64,000 bases of DNA from positions 62,001 through 126,000 of the forward strand of contig CALGAP010000023.1 of NCBI GenBank assembly GCA_937958995.1, read 5' to 3'. A program made the translations under genes and the position numbers. This stretch comes from an uncultured Chitinophagaceae bacterium. GTDB lineage: Bacteria > Bacteroidota > Bacteroidia > Chitinophagales > Chitinophagaceae. Under the pieces are notes generated by a model that made no database searches, had not been told where the DNA came from, and saw only the letters and a list, made by a program, of their open reading frames with translations. Shown in pieces: positions 15,826 through 25,071 of this stretch; position 1 is the stretch's first letter; each line of letters begins with the position of its first letter.

Positions 15826-17073
15826 TTGCGTTTCTCTGAATTTGGTCTGCACCCCGATTTGTTAGAAGGAATTGATGCCTCAGGCTACGAAACTGCCACC
15901 CCAGTACAGGAAAAGGTTATTCCACCGATTTTAGAAGGGAAAGATATTATTGCCAGCGCGCAGACGGGCACGGGTAAGACGGCCGCTTTCCTGCTACCGA
16001 TTATTCACCGGCTGCTGCAACATCGGATTGAAGGACAGGTGGGCGCGCTCGTGATCGTGCCGACGCGGGAACTGGCAATACAGATTTCACAACACCTGGA
16101 AGGGCTTTCTTATTTCACTAACATCAGTTCTATTCCTGTTTACGGCGGTAATGATGGGGGCAACTTCGTGGCTGAAAAGAAAGCGCTGCAGTCCGGAACC
16201 GATATCGTGATCTGCACGCCCGGCCGCATGATCGCGCACCTCAATATGGGGTATGCAAAGTTTGAACAACTACAGTTCCTGGTGCTCGATGAAGCAGACC
16301 GTATGCTGGATATGGGCTTCCAGGACGATATCAATAAGATTATCGCGGCACTGCCGGAAAAAAGGCAAACGCTGCTGTTCTCAGCCACCATGCCGGAAAA
16401 GATCAGGCAGTTGGCGAGAAGAATTCTGAAAGATCCCGTGGAGATCAATATCGCTATCAGCAAACCGCCGGAAAAAATTGTGCAGAAAGCATTCGTGGTG
16501 TACGATACGCAGAAGTTGCCCTTGTTGCAACATGTACTCGCGACCACCCCTTATAAGAGCGCGCTGGTGTTTTGCAGCAGCAAGCAGAACGTGAAACTCC
16601 TCACGCGTGAAATGCAGCGCGCCAGGTATAAAGCGGCCGAAATTCACAGCGACCTGGAACAGTCGCAGCGCGAAGACGTGCTGAATGGCTTTACCAGCGG
16701 ACGCATTCCCATACTCATTGCCACAGACATCCTCAGCCGCGGTATTGATATCGATACCATCGACCTGGTGATCAATTACGATGTGCCACACGACGGCGAA
16801 GATTATGTGCATCGTATCGGGCGCACGGCCAGGGCTGAGGCAGATGGTATGGCGTTCACCTTTGTGTCGCCAAAAGAGCAGAACCGTTTTGCGGCTATTG
16901 AAAAATTATTAGGAAAAGAAGTAGAGAAAGCCCCGGTGCCGCCGCAGCTCGGTCCCACGCCGGCTTATCAGCCGCGCAGCGGCTCGGGTAGGCGTCCCCA
17001 GGGTGGAAAAGGAAGAAGACCGCAGGGGCAAAACAGTAGACGCCGCCCGCACAACAATCGTCGGGCGCGATAA
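15826..17073 (+). CDS. DEAD-box ATP-dependent RNA helicase (RhlE-like)
   Basis: A 415-residue helicase: Q motif ATPVQEKVIPP, motif I AQTGTGKT, Ia PTRELAIQ, II DEAD, III SAT, IV-V region with ATDILSRGIDI, VI HRIGRTARA. After the two RecA-like domains (to about residue 360) comes a short basic tail rich in Arg, Gly and Gln, typical for RNA-binding RhlE proteins. The start is TTG at 15826 (MRFSEFGLHPDLLEG); no in-frame ATG precedes it and the N-terminus fits the family. Likely role: RNA remodelling, for example in ribosome assembly or cold growth. Confidence 0.92.
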   Translation: MRFSEFGLHPDLLEGIDASGYETATPVQEKVIPPILEGKDIIASAQTGTGKTAAFLLPIIHRLLQHRIEGQVGALVIVPTRELAIQISQHLEGLSYFTNISSIPVYGGNDGGNFVAEKKALQSGTDIVICTPGRMIAHLNMGYAKFEQLQFLVLDEADRMLDMGFQDDINKIIAALPEKRQTLLFSATMPEKIRQLARRILKDPVEINIAISKPPEKIVQKAFVVYDTQKLPLLQHVLATTPYKSALVFCSSKQNVKLLTREMQRARYKAAEIHSDLEQSQREDVLNGFTSGRIPILIATDILSRGIDIDTIDLVINYDVPHDGEDYVHRIGRTARAEADGMAFTFVSPKEQNRFAAIEKLLGKEVEKAPVPPQLGPTPAYQPRSGSGRRPQGGKGRRPQGQNSRRRPHNNRRAR

Positions 17074-17103
17074 AAAAAGCCACCCCGTTTTACCGGGATG
17101 GCT
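17072..17103 (-). terminator. Intrinsic terminator between convergent genes
   Basis: AGCCACCCCG (17078-17087) pairs with CGGGATGGCT (17094-17103) with one mismatch. On the minus strand the stem is followed by seven Ts (17078-17072), making a good terminator for the PfpI-type gene. On the plus strand the hairpin directly follows the helicase stop and may help there too, though without a T-run. Confidence 0.8.
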
Positions 17104-17126
17104 CGTATAATAATTCACCTCAAGAT

Positions 17127-17690
17127 TTAATGTTTCACCGCCGCTTCGTGCACGCCTTCCTTAAATTCTTCGACCATTTTTTTGTTAAATGCTTCCAGGT
17201 CTTTCGGGCTGCGGCTCGTTACCAAACCTTTATCAACCACCACTTCCTGGTCAACCCAGTCCACGCCTGCATTTTGCAGATCGGTCTTGATGGCCGGGTA
17301 AGAAGTCATTTTCCTTCCTTTCAGCAAACCGGTTTCTATCAGTAACTGCGGTCCGTGACAAATGGCGGCAACGAGTTTGCCCGCCTCCAGGAAGTGTTGC
17401 GCAAATTCTACACAGGCTTTATTAGTACGCATCTGGTCGGGGTTTAACACACCCCCCGGAACCATCAGCGCGTCGTAGTCTTCGGGATTTGCATCTTCCA
17501 GTTGAACATCTACCGGCAATACAATCGACCAGTGATCATGATCCCAGGCGCGCACTTTCTCTTTTTGTGGTGAAATGATATCAACTTGCGCACCTGCCCC
17601 CTCAAGTACTTGTTTTGGACTTGTGAGCTCTATTTCCTCAAAGCCATTCTCTGTGATGATGGCTATTTTTTTTCCGCTTAATATGCTCAT
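17127..17690 (-). CDS. PfpI/DJ-1 family protein (class I glutamine amidotransferase-like)
   Basis: A 187-residue protein of the DJ-1/ThiJ/PfpI superfamily, starting IAIITENGFEEIELTSPKQV. The nucleophile elbow AAICHGPQ places cysteine near 109 next to histidine; E near 17 (GFEEIEL) is the usual partner acid. The YhbO/PfpI subgroup has been described as protease, glyoxalase/deglycase or stress chaperone, so the reaction is uncertain. Monocistronic, divergent from the outer-membrane receptor. The shared 270-bp intergenic region holds two ATTGGTATA copies (17713-17721, 17783-17791), possibly regulatory. Confidence 0.88.
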   Translation of the reverse strand: MSILSGKKIAIITENGFEEIELTSPKQVLEGAGAQVDIISPQKEKVRAWDHDHWSIVLPVDVQLEDANPEDYDALMVPGGVLNPDQMRTNKACVEFAQHFLEAGKLVAAICHGPQLLIETGLLKGRKMTSYPAIKTDLQNAGVDWVDQEVVVDKGLVTSRSPKDLEAFNKKMVEEFKEGVHEAAVKH

Positions 17691-17961
17691 ATAAAAATTT
17701 TTTTGTGGAATGATTGGTATACAGGGTATTCAATTCAAAAACGATACCATGCAATTGATAAACACTAACAGTTGTGCGTACCATTGGTATAAACATATTG
17801 CCGCTTGTGTATGACGGAAAATTGCGAGTGTAATATCCCGGCACCTTCTTCGACCAAATGGCAAACTGTTTTGCAAAATCCTGCCGCGCTAAAGTTTTTG
17901 CTAAAGCTAACTCACCAATTTTAGCGGGGGCAGCAAGCCATTAAAGACAAAAATTATTTCC

Positions 17962-20421
17962 ATGAAAAAAGTTATTATGATGATGTTGCCCATCATCGTG
18001 TGTGCCTTTGCTGTCAATGCGCAAAAAATCACGGGCAATGTCAGGGACGAACAGGGCAAAGCGCTTTCCGGAGCAACCATTTCTCTTAAAAAATTTTCAG
18101 ATTCTTCAGTGGTAAAACTGAATACCACTAATGCAGCGGGTCAATATACGTTCAGTGATATTGGCCACGGCAAGTATTTCGTAACCGTCACCTATATCGG
18201 TCATGCGCCTACGCATTCGCCGGCATTTGAGGTGAACGGCGCAGATGTGTCGGTGCCCGACGTGACTTTAATAAAGGCCGGCGGCGACATGAAAGCAGTG
18301 GTAGTGGCCGCGCGCAAACCCATGATAGAGGTGAAAGCCGACAAAATGATCCTGAACGTGGAAGGCAGTGTGAATGCCGTGGGACAAGATGCGCTGGAAC
18401 TGCTGCGCAAATCGCCCGGCGTAATGGTAGATAAAGACGATAACCTGAGCCTGAGCGGCAAAAACGGCGTGCAGGTATATATCGACGGAAGACCCACGCC
18501 GCTGAGCGGAAAAGATCTGTCGGAATACCTGAAGACTATTCAGTCTTCCTCCATCGAATCGATCGAGATCATCACCAATCCTTCCGCCAAATATGAAGCC
18601 GCTGGTAACGCAGGCATCATCAATATTAAGCTGAAGAAAAATAAATCGTTTGGTACGAATGGTTCGGTAACCGCCGGTTTCAACCAGGGTATTACGCCTA
18701 AATATAATGGCGGCATCGCGCTGAACCATCGCAACGCTAAGGTAAATCTCTTCGGCAATTACAATTTCAACGATAACCGTGCGGAAAGCAGGATGGATTT
18801 GCCGCGCGAGGTGCAGGACTCATTGTTTGATCAACGTTCGGTGATATTTATCAAAAGCCGCAGTCATACCTATAAGGCGGGTATGGATTATTTCATCAAC
18901 AAGAAAAATACGGTGGGCGTGATGGTGAACGGTAATTTTACCGACGCAACTTTTGATAACAATAGTCGCACTTCCATCATATATAAACCCTCGAAGGTGA
19001 CAGACAGGATACTGGTGGCTGACAACTCCAATGGCATGGAGCGCGACAATTTCAACGCCAACCTGAACTATCGTTTTACCGACAGTACCGGTCGCGAGTT
19101 GAATGTGGATGCCGATTATGGCATGTACCGGATAAAAAGCAACCAGTATCAGCCCAACGTCTATTACGACCCCACCGATGGTTCAGTGATCGGCACGCGT
19201 AGTTATAATATGATCGCGCCGTCCGATATCGATATCGTGAGCCTGAAAGCGGATTGGGAACAGAATTTCAGGAAAGGCAGATTGGGTTTGGGCGGAAAAT
19301 CATCTTTGGTAAAAAGCACCAACGATTTCCAGCGCTATGATGTTTTCGAGAATGGCAAGAAGCTCGACACTTTGCGTAGTAATGATTTTGTGTACAAGGA
19401 AAATATCAATGCGCTGTACGTAAACTACAACCGCCAGTTTAAAGGGTTCATGATCCAGGCCGGCTTGCGTATGGAGCATACGCATGCTACGGGTCAGTCA
19501 ACCGGGTATAAATGGAACTATGCGATGAATGATTATGTGTCTTACGATTCTACTTTTACCCGCGACTATGTTGACTTTTTCCCGAGCGCTGCTATCACGT
19601 TCAACAAAAAGCCAACCAGCCAGTGGAGCTTCACGTATAGCCGCCGCATCGATCGTCCGGCATACCAGAACCTGAATCCTTTCGAGTTCAAGCTGGATGA
19701 ATACACATTCCAGAAAGGAAATACAGAACTGACACCTCAATATACCAATAGCTTCGGTGTGACGCATACTTATAAGTATCGCCTCAACACCACCTTAAAC
19801 TATAGCCATGTAAAAGACATCTTCTCGCAGCTGATTGATACTGCCGAAGGCAGCAAGGCATTCATCACGCAGAAAAACCTGGCTACCCAGGATATCGTGA
19901 GTATCAATATCAGCTATCCGTTCCAGTACAAATGGTATTCCGTATTTGCCAACTTCAACGGATACTACTCTCACTTCAAGGCCGATTTTGGAGGGGAAGG
20001 AAGAAAGATCGATTTGGATGTGTTTGCCTTCACATTCTATGCGCAACAGATTTTCCGCCTGGGCAAAGGCTGGACAGCTGAAATGAGCGGCTGGTATTCA
20101 GCGCCCACCATCTGGCAGGGAACTTTCAAGAGCAAGGAAATGTGGAGCGTTGATGCCGGCATTCAGAAAACCTTGTTTGGTGGAAAAGGGAATATCAAAG
20201 CTTCTGTGAGCGATATCTTCTGGACCATGAAATGGTCGGGCAACAGCAATTTCGCCGGACAGCTAATGCGTGCCAGCGGATATTCTGAAAGTCGCCAGCT
20301 GAAATTGTTCTTCACCTACCGCTTTGGTAACACGCAGGTGAAAGCTGCCCGCCAGCGGAAAACCGCAGCGGAAGAAGAATCGAAGAGAGTGGGCCAGCAG
20401 GGCACAGGGCTGAGTCAGTGA
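17962..20421 (+). CDS. Outer-membrane beta-barrel receptor with CarboxypepD_reg domain
   Basis: An 819-residue TonB-dependent-receptor-like protein. Signal peptide residues 1-20 end in VNA before QKITGNV. Residues 21-105 form a carboxypeptidase-regulatory-like beta domain. A plug-like domain at about 115-220 contains GVMVDKDDNLSLSGKNGVQV and SIESIEIITNPSAKYEAAG. From about 225 to the end lies an aromatic-rich beta barrel of the type called outer membrane beta-barrel family 3. No SusD partner follows and the next gene is separated by a terminator, so this is a stand-alone receptor. The ligand is unknown; iron chelators or peptides are typical. Confidence 0.88.
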   Translation: MKKVIMMMLPIIVCAFAVNAQKITGNVRDEQGKALSGATISLKKFSDSSVVKLNTTNAAGQYTFSDIGHGKYFVTVTYIGHAPTHSPAFEVNGADVSVPDVTLIKAGGDMKAVVVAARKPMIEVKADKMILNVEGSVNAVGQDALELLRKSPGVMVDKDDNLSLSGKNGVQVYIDGRPTPLSGKDLSEYLKTIQSSSIESIEIITNPSAKYEAAGNAGIINIKLKKNKSFGTNGSVTAGFNQGITPKYNGGIALNHRNAKVNLFGNYNFNDNRAESRMDLPREVQDSLFDQRSVIFIKSRSHTYKAGMDYFINKKNTVGVMVNGNFTDATFDNNSRTSIIYKPSKVTDRILVADNSNGMERDNFNANLNYRFTDSTGRELNVDADYGMYRIKSNQYQPNVYYDPTDGSVIGTRSYNMIAPSDIDIVSLKADWEQNFRKGRLGLGGKSSLVKSTNDFQRYDVFENGKKLDTLRSNDFVYKENINALYVNYNRQFKGFMIQAGLRMEHTHATGQSTGYKWNYAMNDYVSYDSTFTRDYVDFFPSAAITFNKKPTSQWSFTYSRRIDRPAYQNLNPFEFKLDEYTFQKGNTELTPQYTNSFGVTHTYKYRLNTTLNYSHVKDIFSQLIDTAEGSKAFITQKNLATQDIVSINISYPFQYKWYSVFANFNGYYSHFKADFGGEGRKIDLDVFAFTFYAQQIFRLGKGWTAEMSGWYSAPTIWQGTFKSKEMWSVDAGIQKTLFGGKGNIKASVSDIFWTMKWSGNSNFAGQLMRASGYSESRQLKLFFTYRFGNTQVKAARQRKTAAEEESKRVGQQGTGLSQ

Positions 20422-20461
20422 GAATATTGAATGTAAAGTGGAATGGTAATTTGAATGACGG

Positions 20462-20491
20462 GCGGGAAATGGTATAACCGTTTCCCGCTTT
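20462..20491 (+). terminator. Intrinsic terminator after the outer-membrane receptor
   Basis: GCGGGAAA (20462-20469) and TTTCCCGC (20481-20488) form a perfect 8-bp stem with an 11-nt loop followed by TTT. It lies 41 bp after the receptor stop codon and separates it from the amidase gene. Confidence 0.75.
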
Positions 20492-20519
20492 GTCATAAAT
20501 TCACGGAAATTTTTCTTCC

Positions 20520-21332
20520 TTGAGAATATCGTTTAGAATTCTTTTTGTCGTGCTGGTCATTTCTGGTTGTGCTGCTAATCCTTATTCAAAAACCAATAGA
20601 GTGTATCGCAAGCAGGCTAAGCAGTTGGTGAAATCGTTGCGGGAGGTGCCAACCGTGCTGGATGCTGATTCTATCGGCAAGCCGCCGTACCGGGTTGGCA
20701 CTACGAATTTTGATTTGCGGAAGCCCAATTTTGTAATCATTCATCATACGGCGCAAAACAGTTGCGAGCAGACTTTGCGCACCTTCACATTGACCCGCAC
20801 GAGGGTGAGTGCACACTATGTGGTTTGCAAAGATGGCACCGTGCATCATATGCTCAACGACTACCTGCGCGCCTGGCAGGCAGGCGTGAGTCGCTGGGGA
20901 AATTTTTCTGATATTAATTCTTCCAGCATTGGAATAGAAATCGATAATAACGGGTATGAGCCTTTCACCGTGCCGCAGATCAACAGCCTGCTGAAATTGC
21001 TGGATACATTGAAGCGAAAATATTCTATTCCTACCGCCAATTTTATTGGTCATGCCGACGTGGCGCCGGGCAGAAAAGTGGATCCCAACCGGTTTTTCCC
21101 CTGGCAATTGCTTGCGCAACGAGGATTTGGTCTTTGGTATGATACTACTGGTATCACCGTGCCGGAGCACTTCAATGCGCTGCAGGCGCTGCGCATCATC
21201 GGTTACAATATAAAAGACACAGCCGCGGCCATTCAATCATTTAAAATTCATTTCGTACCTCACGATACCACACGCGTGCTTACGCAGGAACACAAAAAAA
21301 TATTGTTCGATCTTGCCAGGAAATATGAGTGA
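20520..21332 (+). CDS. Lipoprotein N-acetylmuramoyl-L-alanine amidase (Amidase_2)
   Basis: A 270-residue protein with a lipoprotein signal (LVISGC, cysteine 17). The amidase_2/PGRP-like domain spans about 60-200. FVIIHHTAQNS gives the first zinc histidine, SSIGIEIDNNG is the central strand, and FIGHADVAPGRKVDP gives the second histidine and acidic residue. It should cleave the lactyl-peptide amide bond of peptidoglycan in the periplasm. The start is TTG at 20520; no ATG fits the signal peptide. The terminator upstream implies its own promoter, not clearly seen. Confidence 0.88.
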   Translation: MRISFRILFVVLVISGCAANPYSKTNRVYRKQAKQLVKSLREVPTVLDADSIGKPPYRVGTTNFDLRKPNFVIIHHTAQNSCEQTLRTFTLTRTRVSAHYVVCKDGTVHHMLNDYLRAWQAGVSRWGNFSDINSSSIGIEIDNNGYEPFTVPQINSLLKLLDTLKRKYSIPTANFIGHADVAPGRKVDPNRFFPWQLLAQRGFGLWYDTTGITVPEHFNALQALRIIGYNIKDTAAAIQSFKIHFVPHDTTRVLTQEHKKILFDLARKYE

Positions 21333-21338
21333 TATCTA

Positions 21339-21734
21339 TCACGCCGATACACTTTTTTCAGAATTTTCGCCACCTTCCGGCTCATTACCCTCCATTTTCG
21401 CCACCTGCTCGCGCACCCATTGCGCTTTCCAGCCGCAGCGGTTTCGCCATTCTTCCTTAAACTTCTCTCTTTCTTCAGGTGTCATGCGATGCCATTTTTC
21501 GTGCATGCGTTCATGCATGATGCGTTTCTTATGTCCCCAGTTACCAAAACCACCAAACAAAATTTTCGACAACACCAGCAGACCCAGTGCCTGCCAGAAG
21601 TTGATGGTTTTGGCGTTCACCACATCGGGCAGTATGGCATTCCAGAGCAGCATCACAATAAAACCCAGGGCCGTCAGCACCAGCAAGCCGAAGATGATCT
21701 TCAAGGGGGGGGTCCCTCTGTGTTTTCCTCTCAT
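21339..21734 (-). CDS. Membrane protein co-encoded with an ECF sigma factor
   Basis: A 131-residue protein with two hydrophobic segments (about 11-31 and 46-63). A charged C-terminal half follows with RMTPEEREKFKEEWRNRCG, reminiscent of the Spy/CpxP-type LTxxQ helices but not a clear match. It follows the sigma factor gene by 14 bp on the same strand. A role as membrane-bound partner or anti-sigma factor is plausible from position only. No known anti-sigma domain is recognised. Confidence 0.6.
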   Translation of the reverse strand: MRGKHRGTPPLKIIFGLLVLTALGFIVMLLWNAILPDVVNAKTINFWQALGLLVLSKILFGGFGNWGHKKRIMHERMHEKWHRMTPEEREKFKEEWRNRCGWKAQWVREQVAKMEGNEPEGGENSEKSVSA

Positions 21735-21748
21735 AATTCAAGTATTTC

Positions 21749-22327
21749 TTAATAGTTTAATAATTCGTTTCTCAATGTCTGCAGGCGGTCGCGCAAATGA
21801 AGCACTGCATATCTTTTCCTGCTCAGTAGGGTGTTCACCGGCACGCCGGTTCGCTCTGCTATATCTTTAAATGTTACATCTTCCAGTTCATTCCAGATAA
21901 ATACCTGCCGCTGCTCTTCAGGTAATTCATCGAGCGCGGCGCGTAGTTCTTCCCAGAACAAATTGCGCAGGTATTCCTTTTCAGGATCATCGCTGTTGGT
22001 GAATAAGAATTCTGTCCAGTTTAGTGTTTCCTCACCATTCGGCGCTGCAAACACATCTTCGATAGCGTCGGGTTTGTGTTTGCGCTTGCGATCGGTGATC
22101 TTGTTGCGCGCCACGGTAAAGAGCCAAGCCGTGAGCTGCTCGATGGGCTGCGCGTTGCCGATAAACTGGTAAAACACATCCTGCAGAATATCTTCTGCAT
22201 CTTCTTCATTGTTAACCCGTTTGCGGATAAATCCCATCAGGCGTTTGCTGTAATCCCTGACAACCTGTGCTATATTTCTTTTCTGTTCAGCAGACATACC
22301 GGGTGCTATGGTCAGCGAATCCTTCAT
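21749..22327 (-). CDS. ECF-type RNA polymerase sigma factor
   Basis: A 192-residue sigma-70 family factor. Region 2 lies around residues 20-90 (EEDAEDILQDVFYQF, then LTAWLFTVARNKITDRKRK), with a variable acidic linker at 95-120. Region 4 lies at 130-185 (LDELPEEQRQVFIWNELEDV and FKDIAERTGVPVNTLLSRK). It is followed by a small membrane protein gene 14 bp downstream. Upstream, an ACTAAA-ATC-TTTAGT inverted repeat (22417-22431) lies between this gene and the divergent 2H gene and could be an operator. Confidence 0.9.
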   Translation of the reverse strand: MKDSLTIAPGMSAEQKRNIAQVVRDYSKRLMGFIRKRVNNEEDAEDILQDVFYQFIGNAQPIEQLTAWLFTVARNKITDRKRKHKPDAIEDVFAAPNGEETLNWTEFLFTNSDDPEKEYLRNLFWEELRAALDELPEEQRQVFIWNELEDVTFKDIAERTGVPVNTLLSRKRYAVLHLRDRLQTLRNELLNY

Positions 22328-22469
22328 GTATAATTACGGAGACGGACAGCTTGCCATAATATTTTAAAGGTAGCAGAGAAAATTTTTCTGCTATGGAGAA
22401 ATAAATTTTTTGGTTTACTAAAATCTTTAGTATTTTTATGCTAAATTCGTGATCATTTAAAAGCAGTCT

Positions 22470-23126
22470 ATGGATCGGGGGTTAGTAAGCCAGGCAGCCA
22501 GTGATGCCCGGGGGATGGATGGTCTCCGGGAGTACAGGCTGGTCATACATCCTGATATTGCAGCTTACAACAAGCTGATGGCAGAAAAGCAGCGTTTCTG
22601 CAGGCGTTTCGGGGTGGAGGCTGTCCTGAACAGCTTCCCGACTATAGTGGTGGCACAATTTTATGCACGTGAAGGGATGGAGGATACGCTTATCCGTTGG
22701 ATACAGCGTGCGTGCAGTTTGTGCTACAGTTTTTTTGTTACGTTGAATAATTATAGTGGTATTCCCAACCATACCATTTACCTGCGCATTACCGATCCAC
22801 GTCCGTTCAGGCAGTTGGCCAGGCAGTTGAAGTCGATTGATGAGTTCGTGACTTCAGCCTCCGGTCAGCCGGCGCGTATTAGTCAGCATCCATACCTGGC
22901 ACTGGCAGAGGAACTACCTGCCGAGGTGTTTGATTGCGCCATGCCGTTTTATTCGTCAAAGACACTAAGGGCTTCATTCCTGGTGAATGAGTTGGTGTTG
23001 CTGGTGCGCGACCATCCATTTGCGACCAGCAAGACGGTGAATGTGTTTCGGTTGGCGCCAATAGATCAGCCGGTTCATACAGATATGGCCCGGTATATTA
23101 CCTCATTGCAAAAAGAAAGTATATGA
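22470..23126 (+). CDS. 2H phosphoesterase-like protein with one degenerate motif
   Basis: A 218-residue LigT/2'-5' RNA ligase-like protein, paralogous to the next gene. The second HxT-type motif is present (IPNHTIYLRI), but the first is lost: where the neighbour has RPHVTLARF, this protein has FPTIVVAQF. The fold of two similar halves is otherwise retained. Loss of one catalytic histidine suggests a non-catalytic or binding role, perhaps as a partner of the following protein. Its stop overlaps the next ATG, so the two are translationally coupled. Confidence 0.65.
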   Translation: MDRGLVSQAASDARGMDGLREYRLVIHPDIAAYNKLMAEKQRFCRRFGVEAVLNSFPTIVVAQFYAREGMEDTLIRWIQRACSLCYSFFVTLNNYSGIPNHTIYLRITDPRPFRQLARQLKSIDEFVTSASGQPARISQHPYLALAEELPAEVFDCAMPFYSSKTLRASFLVNELVLLVRDHPFATSKTVNVFRLAPIDQPVHTDMARYITSLQKESI

Positions 23127-23731
23127 ATCATAACCTGACGACCATACCGGGCTATCGCATCAACGAATATATGCTGGTACTAAATCCGAACGAGGAATTG
23201 CGCGGCCGCATTATGCAGTTGCGTAAGGAGTTCAGTGAAAAATATCATGCAGGACTGATTGCCACCAGGCCGCATGTCACGCTGGCTCGCTTTACACAAC
23301 TCGAAATGATGGAAGAGCGCATCATGAGCAGGCTGAAACTGGCGGCGATGGGATTTTACCCTTTTAAAGTGGAGTTGAGAGATTTTGGAAGTTTTCCGAG
23401 TCATACCATCACGATCAACGTCACCACCAAAGTACCGATCCAGGAGCTGGTGCGCGAGATACGCGAGGGGCAGCGACTGATGAAGCTGGATAATGATAAC
23501 AAACCGCATTTTATAGACGATCCCTATATAGTAGTGGCGCGTAAGTTATTGCCCTGGCAATATGAGAAGGGCTGGCTGGAATATTCGCACCGGCATTTTA
23601 CAGGACGCTTTATAGCCGACAGTATGTTGTTGCTGAAACGAAGAATGGGTGAACGTGCTTACCAGATAGTGCAGCGCCTGGAATTTATGAATCTGCCCGT
23701 ATCCATCAAACAAGGTGAGTTATTCGTATAG
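23123..23731 (+). CDS. 2'-5' RNA ligase/2H phosphoesterase family protein
   Basis: A 202-residue 2H phosphoesterase. The two HxT motifs are RPHVTLARF near residues 50-58 and SHTITINV near 92-99, the latter as H-T-I. Known members act on 2',3'-cyclic phosphates or 2'-5' linkages in RNA or nucleotides; the substrate here is unknown. It overlaps the degenerate paralogue upstream by four bases. After it, 23732-23887 contains a CTGCCCGGGCAG palindrome (around 23797-23808) but no T-run. Confidence 0.75.
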   Translation: MNHNLTTIPGYRINEYMLVLNPNEELRGRIMQLRKEFSEKYHAGLIATRPHVTLARFTQLEMMEERIMSRLKLAAMGFYPFKVELRDFGSFPSHTITINVTTKVPIQELVREIREGQRLMKLDNDNKPHFIDDPYIVVARKLLPWQYEKGWLEYSHRHFTGRFIADSMLLLKRRMGERAYQIVQRLEFMNLPVSIKQGELFV

Positions 23732-23887
23732 CCATAAAAAATAGTGGTTTGTTTTTCTCAGAGGGGAGTAAAAACACCGTCCGATGTCTGCCTGGCTCTG
23801 CCCGGGCAGGCCTCTCGAACGGGGACTAATGAAATTTTGTTGCAATCGCGAGGCTATCTACAATCACAAAAAGAAGAGAGCGCGTAA

Positions 23888-25000
23888 ATGAAAAGTGTAA
23901 AGAAAGATTCGGTACCGGTTGCGCCACAGTCCGCTCCCGAAGACGCAGCATATCTCAAGGGCCGCGGCGCCCAGATCAATACAAAGAACCGGTTCCTGAA
24001 GCATGAACAGGTGCGGGAACATGCAGAAGGCATCGACGACTGGAGTGAAAGCAACGAGCCGACACAATATATAGAGCAGGAAGCAAAAAGCATCGTCAAC
24101 AAGGTGGATAGCCCCGACGTAGGCATGTATTATAGTATGAATCCTTATGCGGGCTGCGAGCACGGATGCATATATTGTTATGCACGCAATGCCCACGAGT
24201 ACTGGGGTTACAGTGCAGGACTTGATTTTGAAAGAAAGATTATTGTCAAGACAAACGCGCCCCAACTTTTCCGCAAATTCCTGATGCATCCCAAATGGGA
24301 ATGCCTGCCTGTCAGCCTGAGCGGAAACACGGATTGTTACCAGCCCGCAGAACAGAAATACCGCCTCACGCGACAGTTGTTGGAAGTGGCTTACGAGTTC
24401 AACCAGCCTGTTGGAATAATCAGTAAAAACGGCAACATGCTGCGCGATCTCGACATCATGAAAAAGCTCGCGGAGAGAAACCTGATCTCTGTACTGGTCA
24501 CCATCACCTCGCTGAATGAAGAGTTGCGACGTGTAATGGAGCCGCGCACTACAACAGCCAAACAACGACTGGCGCTCATCAAAGGACTTAGCGAGGCCGG
24601 TGTGCGGGTAGGTGTAATGATGGGACCCATGATTCCCGGTCTCAATGAGCACGAAATGCAGCGCATCATGCAAGCCGCCAAAGAAAATGGAGCAAGTTTT
24701 TCTGCCTATACATTCATAAGACTCAACGGAGCCATCAGACTGCTTTTCCACGACTGGCTCTACAAAAACTTTCCCGGCCGCGCCGACAAAGTATGGCATC
24801 TCATCGAACAAAGCCATAACGGCCAGGTCAATGATTCCCGTTGGGGCGTGCGCATGCGCGGCGAAGGCAGCATCGCCGACATGGTCAACCAATCCTATAA
24901 GAAGTACAGCAAGCTGTATGGACTCAATGATGAAGACTGGGAACTGGATACTACGAGGTTTATGCGCCCCGGCCAGCAGATGAGAATAGAATTTGAATAA
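23888..25000 (+). CDS. Radical SAM protein, SPL/PA0069-like
   Basis: A 370-residue radical SAM enzyme. The cluster-binding motif is CEHGCIYCYARNAHEYWGYS near 95-114 (C-x3-C-x2-C), with the NPYAGCEHGC lead-in typical of the spore-photoproduct-lyase-like PA0069 group. Length is standard. The substrate of this subgroup is unknown; DNA-lesion chemistry is only suggested by the relationship to SplB. The C-terminal codons and stop lie inside the left arm of a long inverted repeat (24991-25069). Confidence 0.88.
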   Translation: MKSVKKDSVPVAPQSAPEDAAYLKGRGAQINTKNRFLKHEQVREHAEGIDDWSESNEPTQYIEQEAKSIVNKVDSPDVGMYYSMNPYAGCEHGCIYCYARNAHEYWGYSAGLDFERKIIVKTNAPQLFRKFLMHPKWECLPVSLSGNTDCYQPAEQKYRLTRQLLEVAYEFNQPVGIISKNGNMLRDLDIMKKLAERNLISVLVTITSLNEELRRVMEPRTTTAKQRLALIKGLSEAGVRVGVMMGPMIPGLNEHEMQRIMQAAKENGASFSAYTFIRLNGAIRLLFHDWLYKNFPGRADKVWHLIEQSHNGQVNDSRWGVRMRGEGSIADMVNQSYKKYSKLYGLNDEDWELDTTRFMRPGQQMRIEFE

Positions 25001-25069
25001 AAAGAATTTGAATTTGAATATGAATATAATTTCATTCAAATTCAGATTCAAATTCTTTTTATTCAAAAT
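24991..25069 (+). repeat. Long AT-rich inverted repeat at the radical SAM 3' end
   Basis: AAAAAGAATTTGAATTTGAA at 24999 onward pairs with TTCAGATTCAAATTCTTTTT ending at 25060. The arms are about 27 nt with two mismatches around an 8-nt loop; pairing can extend outward (ATTTGAAT/ATTCAAAA) to 24991-25069. The arms are built from a hexameric GAATTT-like repeat. The T5 run follows the stem, so it can terminate transcription in both directions. The stop codon of the upstream gene is inside the left arm. Confidence 0.8.
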
Positions 25070-25071
25070 GG

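Noticed and set aside
23797..23808. CTGCCCGGGCAG palindrome after the 2H gene pair
   Set aside because: Short, without T-run or a second copy nearby; not enough to call an operator or terminator.
23864..25066. 400-codon minus-strand open frame opposite the radical SAM gene
   Set aside because: The plus strand carries the CxxxCxxC radical SAM motif and full family length; the antisense frame has no recognisable domain.
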